Positions 63,778-64,000 of a DNA stretch of 64,000 bases are shown piece after piece; within the stretch, counting starts at the first letter, position 1, and each line of letters begins with the position of its first letter. The DNA comes from Albugo candida (taxonomy: Eukaryota > Oomycota > Peronosporomycetes > Albuginales > Albuginaceae), in the NCBI GenBank assembly GCA_905220665.1, contig CAJNAR010000014.1, positions 62,001 through 126,000 of the forward strand, written 5' to 3'. The notes below the pieces were generated by a model. The model worked only from the letters and a program-made list of their open reading frames with translations, was not told where the DNA came from and made no database searches. The position numbers and the translations under genes are program-made.

Positions 63778-64000
63778 ATGAATGAAAGCGGTCGAAGAGC
63801 ATTCGGTTTTTCTCGTGATGAAATTGGCGTCTCTCAATTAGAAACACTTGAGGAAAAGTTTGCAGATGGTAGTTTGAATGAAGATGAGTTTATCAGTCTT
63901 TTTAGAGAGATCGTCCATCCGGCTCCGAGTAAATTACAATTAATTGAGCTGTGAGTCGTACTTGTCGATGAATGACCTCTTTCTAATATTCGGTCAAAGA
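63778..64000 (+). CDS. first exon of an unidentified gene, cut by the window end
   Basis: ATG at 63,778 opens a frame with acidic, helical content (ETLEEKFADGSLNEDEFISLFREI), faintly reminiscent of an EF-hand loop but too short to call. A consensus donor GTGAGT follows at 63,951, so exon 1 is probably 63,778-63,950 (57 complete codons plus 2 nt). The intron acceptor and the rest of the gene lie beyond the window. Confidence 0.55.

Noticed and set aside
1..64000. CRISPR arrays, rRNA, tRNA genes and autonomous transposons.
   Set aside because: I saw no regularly spaced repeats of CRISPR type, no convincing tRNA B-box/cloverleaf, and no transposase or reverse-transcriptase motifs. A tRNA or repeat scan would be needed to be certain.

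Overview
The window reads as nuclear DNA of an oomycete (Stramenopiles). Genes are compact, introns are short (49-73 nt, mostly GT..AG), and the intergenic DNA is AT-rich. The gene set fits: a KCBP-type C-terminal-motor kinesin, a START-like/FYVE/GAF protein, a MON2 scaffold, a SERCA calcium pump, a GH6 relic and secreted GH5-like proteins. An Albugo-like obligate plant parasite is my best guess, but this rests on gene style only. Most spliced genes below were rebuilt by hand and checked for reading-frame closure across introns.

Layout: (1) 0-4.5 kb holds a CXC-type Cys-rich protein, a five-exon APC-family permease and a putative mannosyltransferase. (2) 4.5-10.7 kb is a gene graveyard: a 29-bp minisatellite, a DIM1 relic, a GH6 cellulase relic and a relic of a secreted Cys-rich gene. 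(3) 10,739-29,820 is a giant diverged inverted repeat with arms of about 9.1 and 8.8 kb around a 1.1-kb spacer. Each arm carries the same five genes in mirror order: DIM1 (U5 snRNP), NME7-like, a secreted Cys-rich orphan, CDT2/DTL-like WD40, and a secreted Pro/Asn/Tyr-rich GH5-like protein. The arms decay unevenly: DIM1 is identical at protein level, while the left CDT2 copy has a 2-bp frameshift deletion. (4) 30-38 kb is ordinary housekeeping DNA: SERCA pump, a small zinc-motif protein, a probable mitochondrial protein, eIF3f and an unknown gene. (5) About 38.1-49.2 kb is an old tandem duplication of a roughly 5-kb unit (FAH hydrolase plus secreted GH5-like gene). It shows reciprocal loss: unit A keeps FAH and has a stop in its GH5-like gene, while unit B keeps the GH5-like gene and has lost FAH. 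(6) 50-64 kb is housekeeping DNA again: MON2, kinesin-14, ribosomal protein uS7 (RPS5), the FYVE/GAF protein and the first exon of a gene that runs off the end.

The most interesting material is in the two duplicated accessory blocks. They hold two lineages of secreted proteins that look derived from GH5 exo-beta-1,3-glucanases but have lost catalytic Glu positions, plus an orphan secreted Cys-rich pair. Together they suggest a lineage-specific set of secreted pseudoenzymes or effectors expanding by segmental duplication and pruned by pseudogenisation.
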